A stretch of DNA of 64,000 nucleotides from Ooceraea biroi. Its lineage: Eukaryota; Arthropoda; Insecta; Hymenoptera; Formicidae. The position numbers and the translations under genes were made by a program. Positions 63,492 to 64,000 of the stretch are shown here, in pieces. Each line of letters starts with the position of its first letter. The first letter of the stretch is position 1. The notes beneath the pieces are model-generated. The model made no database searches. It was not told the DNA's origin and saw nothing but the letters and a program-made list of their open reading frames with translations. The stretch covers positions 16,926,001-16,990,000 of the forward strand of contig NC_039506.1 in the NCBI RefSeq assembly GCF_003672135.1. Reading direction: 5' to 3'.

Positions 63492-64000
63492 GTTCTTCTT
63501 TCGTTCTCGTTCTGTCGTACAATTTGCAAAAATAATTCACGCTGTTAAGGCACGTAATGTCTTGATTGGTACCGGACAGTGCATTAGGAAAAGCTGATAA
63601 TTAAAACCGCTAATCTACTGCTCTTTGATTGGCCAAATCCGAAATCTGTGAATTGAATTCTTAATCTCCAAACGCTTATGTCTAATGCGCGCTTCAGCGT
63701 TGCGATTCACAGGGAGATTAGCACGGCCGGGACAAATGCGAATCGATGTTTTACAATTAATCCGTCTTTATGAAGGCAATCCATCACTCGGACGTCGGCA
63801 TTATGACGATGAATGGCCGCGGCGGATAAGTTTTCATTTGCGCGAATAATATGCCCGCGCGTGCCCGCGTGATTGATAATTCGATGGTAGAAAAGAGTAT
63901 CGGCGATGCAGTTTGATGTATCTGCAATTACGGATGCGCATTAATCTGACATTATGCCAGCTGACGTGGAAACGGTAATATTTCAACGCGCGCACGAACG

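Larger units (their letters stand above)
60192..64000. other. Non-coding stretch, no gene recognised
   Basis: CpG-rich with a GCAC/CGCT-type run at about 60397-60440, a pure CG run at 61055-61071, and purine or pyrimidine tracts at 62610-62642, 63275-63314 and 63452-63491. About 61880-62140 is AT-rich and holds a short hairpin, GGGACA-ATTA-TGTCCC, near 62042-62057. Open frames are short and unconvincing. Confidence 0.5.

Overview
This window looks like eukaryotic, almost certainly insect, nuclear DNA, and a hymenopteran (ant, bee or wasp) is the best guess. It is CpG-rich rather than CpG-depleted, with many CGCG and CGATCG words. It carries many CT/GA, TG and TA microsatellites, has AT-rich islands, and shows no bacterial gene organisation. 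Species cannot be told from the sequence alone. Nearly all of it is non-coding. Reading frames up to about 200 codons occur, but the longest lie in GC-rich or CT/GA low-complexity DNA and look like chance. I find no convincing multi-exon host gene, tRNA, rRNA or known microRNA. The window reads as a gene desert or the inside of a very large intron.

Layout. Bases 1-2690 show nothing definite. At 2713-2885 there is a foldback with 36-nt arms matching at 33 positions, which could be a small inverted-repeat element or a hairpin RNA precursor. An AT-rich stretch follows at about 5100-6090. At 6090-6810 sits a clear foldback (MITE-like) transposable element. It has two arms of about 290 bp, a 134-bp spacer, and TTAA on both sides. 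From 6811 to 12780 the DNA is CpG-rich and mostly featureless.

The most interesting part is 12820-14690. Two perfect three-unit heat-shock elements lie at 12831-12843 and 12943-12955. They are followed by an AT-rich patch and a compact palindromic structure (13325-13411). A textbook TATA box and TCAGT initiator (13417-13451) follow, then a virus-like reading frame (13849-14643) broken by one in-frame TAA. The encoded protein has a basic start and three CxxC pairs in its second half. Palindrome, TATA/CAGT-type promoter and small CxxC protein together resemble the left end of an insect densovirus (terminal hairpin, promoter, NS3-type gene). I read it as an endogenous, truncated, decaying viral copy. 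That family assignment is an inference needing a database search.

From 14691 to the right edge the sequence is again CpG-rich, non-coding DNA. It holds microsatellites (the longest is a CT run of about 62 bp at 50954-51015), several perfect short hairpins (22571-22604, 26104-26137, 36342-36361, 57079-57113), G-rich quadruplex-prone stretches (33192-33233, 42586-42605, 60168-60191), and a cluster of three CACGTG E-boxes (34779-34802). A few short open frames next to splice-like signals are given as low-confidence leads only.
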